Below are positions 6,274 to 6,972 of a stretch of 6,972 nucleotides of DNA, piece by piece (the stretch's first letter is position 1; every line of letters starts with the position of its first letter). The translations under genes and the position numbers were made by a program. Origin of the DNA: JAZOTK01 sp045534775 (GTDB lineage: Bacteria; Bacillota; Clostridia; RUG12999); contig JAZSKI010000058.1 in assembly GCA_045534775.1 (NCBI GenBank), forward strand, positions 1 through 6,972. The letters are read 5' to 3'. The notes below the pieces were generated by a model that saw nothing but the letters and a program-made list of their open reading frames with translations, did no database searches and was not told the origin of the DNA.

Positions 6274-6737
6274 TCAACCAAAAAGGTGTCTCAAAGCAGA
6301 TGAAAACAATGCTTGCAGGTGCCGACCTTTCCCCTTAATACAAAAGGTGTCTGGGTTCTAAGATTTGACGATATTATAGCCGATGCGTTGGAACTTGGTC
6401 CGTTCAGAATTACCACCGCACATAGAAGAAACACTTTAAAATATGGACTTGAACGGTGTGCCTTATGATGTTGTTTCAGAGTTAATATGCTTCTGTATTG
6501 CAAACGAAACAGATAACAACGAGTGATGTACATCTGCCTGTTGCAAATTTTGACTGCTATTACGACAATATAAATTTTAGCAAAAAGTGGTTATCCAAGA
6601 TACCGAATACAATTTTAGAACGGGAGGTTTTATCAGGAATTAGCAGAATAAAATTAAAGATATAAATCAGTAAAAGCAACCGACCTCATTGTGAAGGCAG
6701 CAATAAAACGGGTTAATAACTTTGTTGGGTATTACAA
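6274..6737 (+). pseudogene. Decayed region with interrupted short reading frames
   Basis: No intact gene. Protein-like stretches appear in successive plus-strand frames. One is a 27-aa frame at 6443-6526 (MDLNGVPYDVVSELICF...). It overlaps an open stretch at 6486-6665 that lacks an ATG (...HLPVANFDCYYDNINFS... to ...SRIKLKI). A further open stretch follows at 6658-6741 (SVKATDLIVKAAIKRVNNFV). Changing frame this often over natural-looking peptide is what a gene with several frameshifts looks like. The first piece faintly recalls the helical LPxxVVxxLIxYC pattern of phage DnaD-like proteins, which is too weak to name it. Upstream, the 11-bp AAAAGGTGTCT occurs twice (6281-6291 and 6342-6352). 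An 80-aa open frame on the minus strand at 6291-6533 is not considered real. Confidence 0.4.
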
Positions 6738-6766
6738 TTGATTTTTTGTTACTTTTATGGTATGAT
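6738..6766 (+). promoter_or_regulatory. Sigma-A promoter for the rightmost gene
   Basis: TTGATT (6738-6743), a 17-bp spacer and TATGAT (6761-6766), with an extended -10 TG two bases before the hexamer (TGGTATGAT). The -35 matches 4 of 6 and the -10 matches 5 of 6. The predicted start is near 6773, giving a leader of about 140 nt before the ATG at 6916. Confidence 0.7.
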
Positions 6767-6800
6767 ATATTACAAGGCATATAATTTAGATGCTAGCGAG

Positions 6801-6865
6801 TTTACACAGCGTTTAAGCGGTTTCGATCCGAGAGACTATCCCGAATTTTGTGTAAAGTCTTTACA
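6801..6865 (+). promoter_or_regulatory. Leader inverted repeats, candidate operator or RNA hairpin
   Basis: TTTACACA (6801-6808) is the exact inverse complement of TGTGTAAA (6849-6856). The second arm also belongs to a compact 15-nt palindrome, TGTAAAGTCTTTACA (6851-6865), with 7-bp arms around one central base. The two pairings share bases, so they are mutually exclusive in RNA. As DNA, the 15-mer has the shape of a dimeric repressor site. It is one base longer than a CcpA cre site and lacks the central CG. Confidence 0.4.
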
Positions 6866-6915
6866 AGACCTCCAAGATGATGTATAATAAAAATATCATT
6901 TTGGAGGTTTTAATT

Positions 6916-6972
6916 ATGCCAAGGTACAAATTAAGTCCCGAAGAACGGGCAGCAGAAGCAGAAAGAAAAGAA
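6916..6972 (+). CDS. N-terminal start of an unidentified gene, cut by window edge
   Basis: Only 19 codons are visible. The ATG at 6916 is preceded by GGAGG (6903-6907) 8 bases upstream, a promoter lies about 150 bp back, and the frame is open to the right edge. The peptide begins MPRYKLSPEERAAEAERKE, a charged, soluble, Glu/Arg/Ala-rich start with 'LSPEERAA', as in many DNA-binding or mobile-element proteins. No family can be assigned from this length. There is no signal peptide, so unlike the minus-strand operon the product is probably cytoplasmic. Confidence 0.7.
   Translation, partial: MPRYKLSPEERAAEAERKE

Noticed and set aside
6291..6533. 80-aa open frame on the minus strand
   Set aside because: No convincing ribosome binding site, a composition rich in Cys, His and Ser typical of chance frames, and overlap with better peptide-like frames on the plus strand.
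6851..6865. CcpA cre site
   Set aside because: The palindrome is 15 rather than 14 bases and lacks the central CG required by the cre consensus.
6762..6887. 41-aa plus-strand frame MIYYKAYNLD... as a gene
   Set aside because: Its ATG is inside the predicted -10 box and it lacks a ribosome binding site. Kept only as an alternative explanation of the leader.
1..6972. CRISPR arrays, tRNA, rRNA and insertion-sequence ends
   Set aside because: No regularly spaced repeats, cloverleaf or rRNA-like segments, and no terminal inverted repeats with a transposase were seen on either strand.

Overview
The window looks like a low-to-moderate GC Firmicute of the class Clostridia, probably a gut-type Oscillospiraceae/Ruminococcaceae or relative. 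The grounds are strong GGAGG ribosome binding sites, consensus sigma-A promoters, lipoprotein signal peptides with short Lys/Arg n-regions, and an S-layer-homology surface protein carrying a serpin. This placement is inferred from style, not from a marker gene.

Left and centre (1-6040, minus strand): a five-gene operon of exported proteins, read right to left from an excellent promoter (TTGACA, 17 bp, extended -10 TGTTATTAT) at 6012-6040. After a leader of about 160 nt come a 280-aa lipoprotein (5000-5842), a 170-aa lipoprotein (4474-4986), a 949-aa multidomain lipoprotein (1612-4461), a 320-aa lipoprotein with a C-terminal Ig-like domain (625-1587) and a secreted protein cut by the left edge (1-609). 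Intergenic gaps are only 12-24 bp. At three of the four junctions the stop codon TAA is fused to the next gene's Shine-Dalgarno sequence, and no terminator is seen inside. Every product starts with an export signal and none has a transmembrane body, so the operon builds a set of surface-attached or secreted proteins.

The centrepiece is the 949-aa protein. It carries a lipoprotein signal, three S-layer homology repeats, a PstS-like substrate-binding domain and a complete serpin with an inhibitory-type hinge and a small residue at predicted P1. It reads as a wall- and membrane-held inhibitor of an elastase-like serine protease joined to a solute-binding module. That combination is unusual and is the main candidate for new biology.

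Right (6041-6972, plus strand): an accessory-looking, partly decayed zone. A frameshifted fragment of a paralogue of the 280-aa lipoprotein gene lies inverted at 6126-6273. About 460 bp of short, interrupted reading frames follow. A second promoter at 6738-6766 then drives a leader containing inverted repeats and the start of a gene at 6916 that runs off the right edge.
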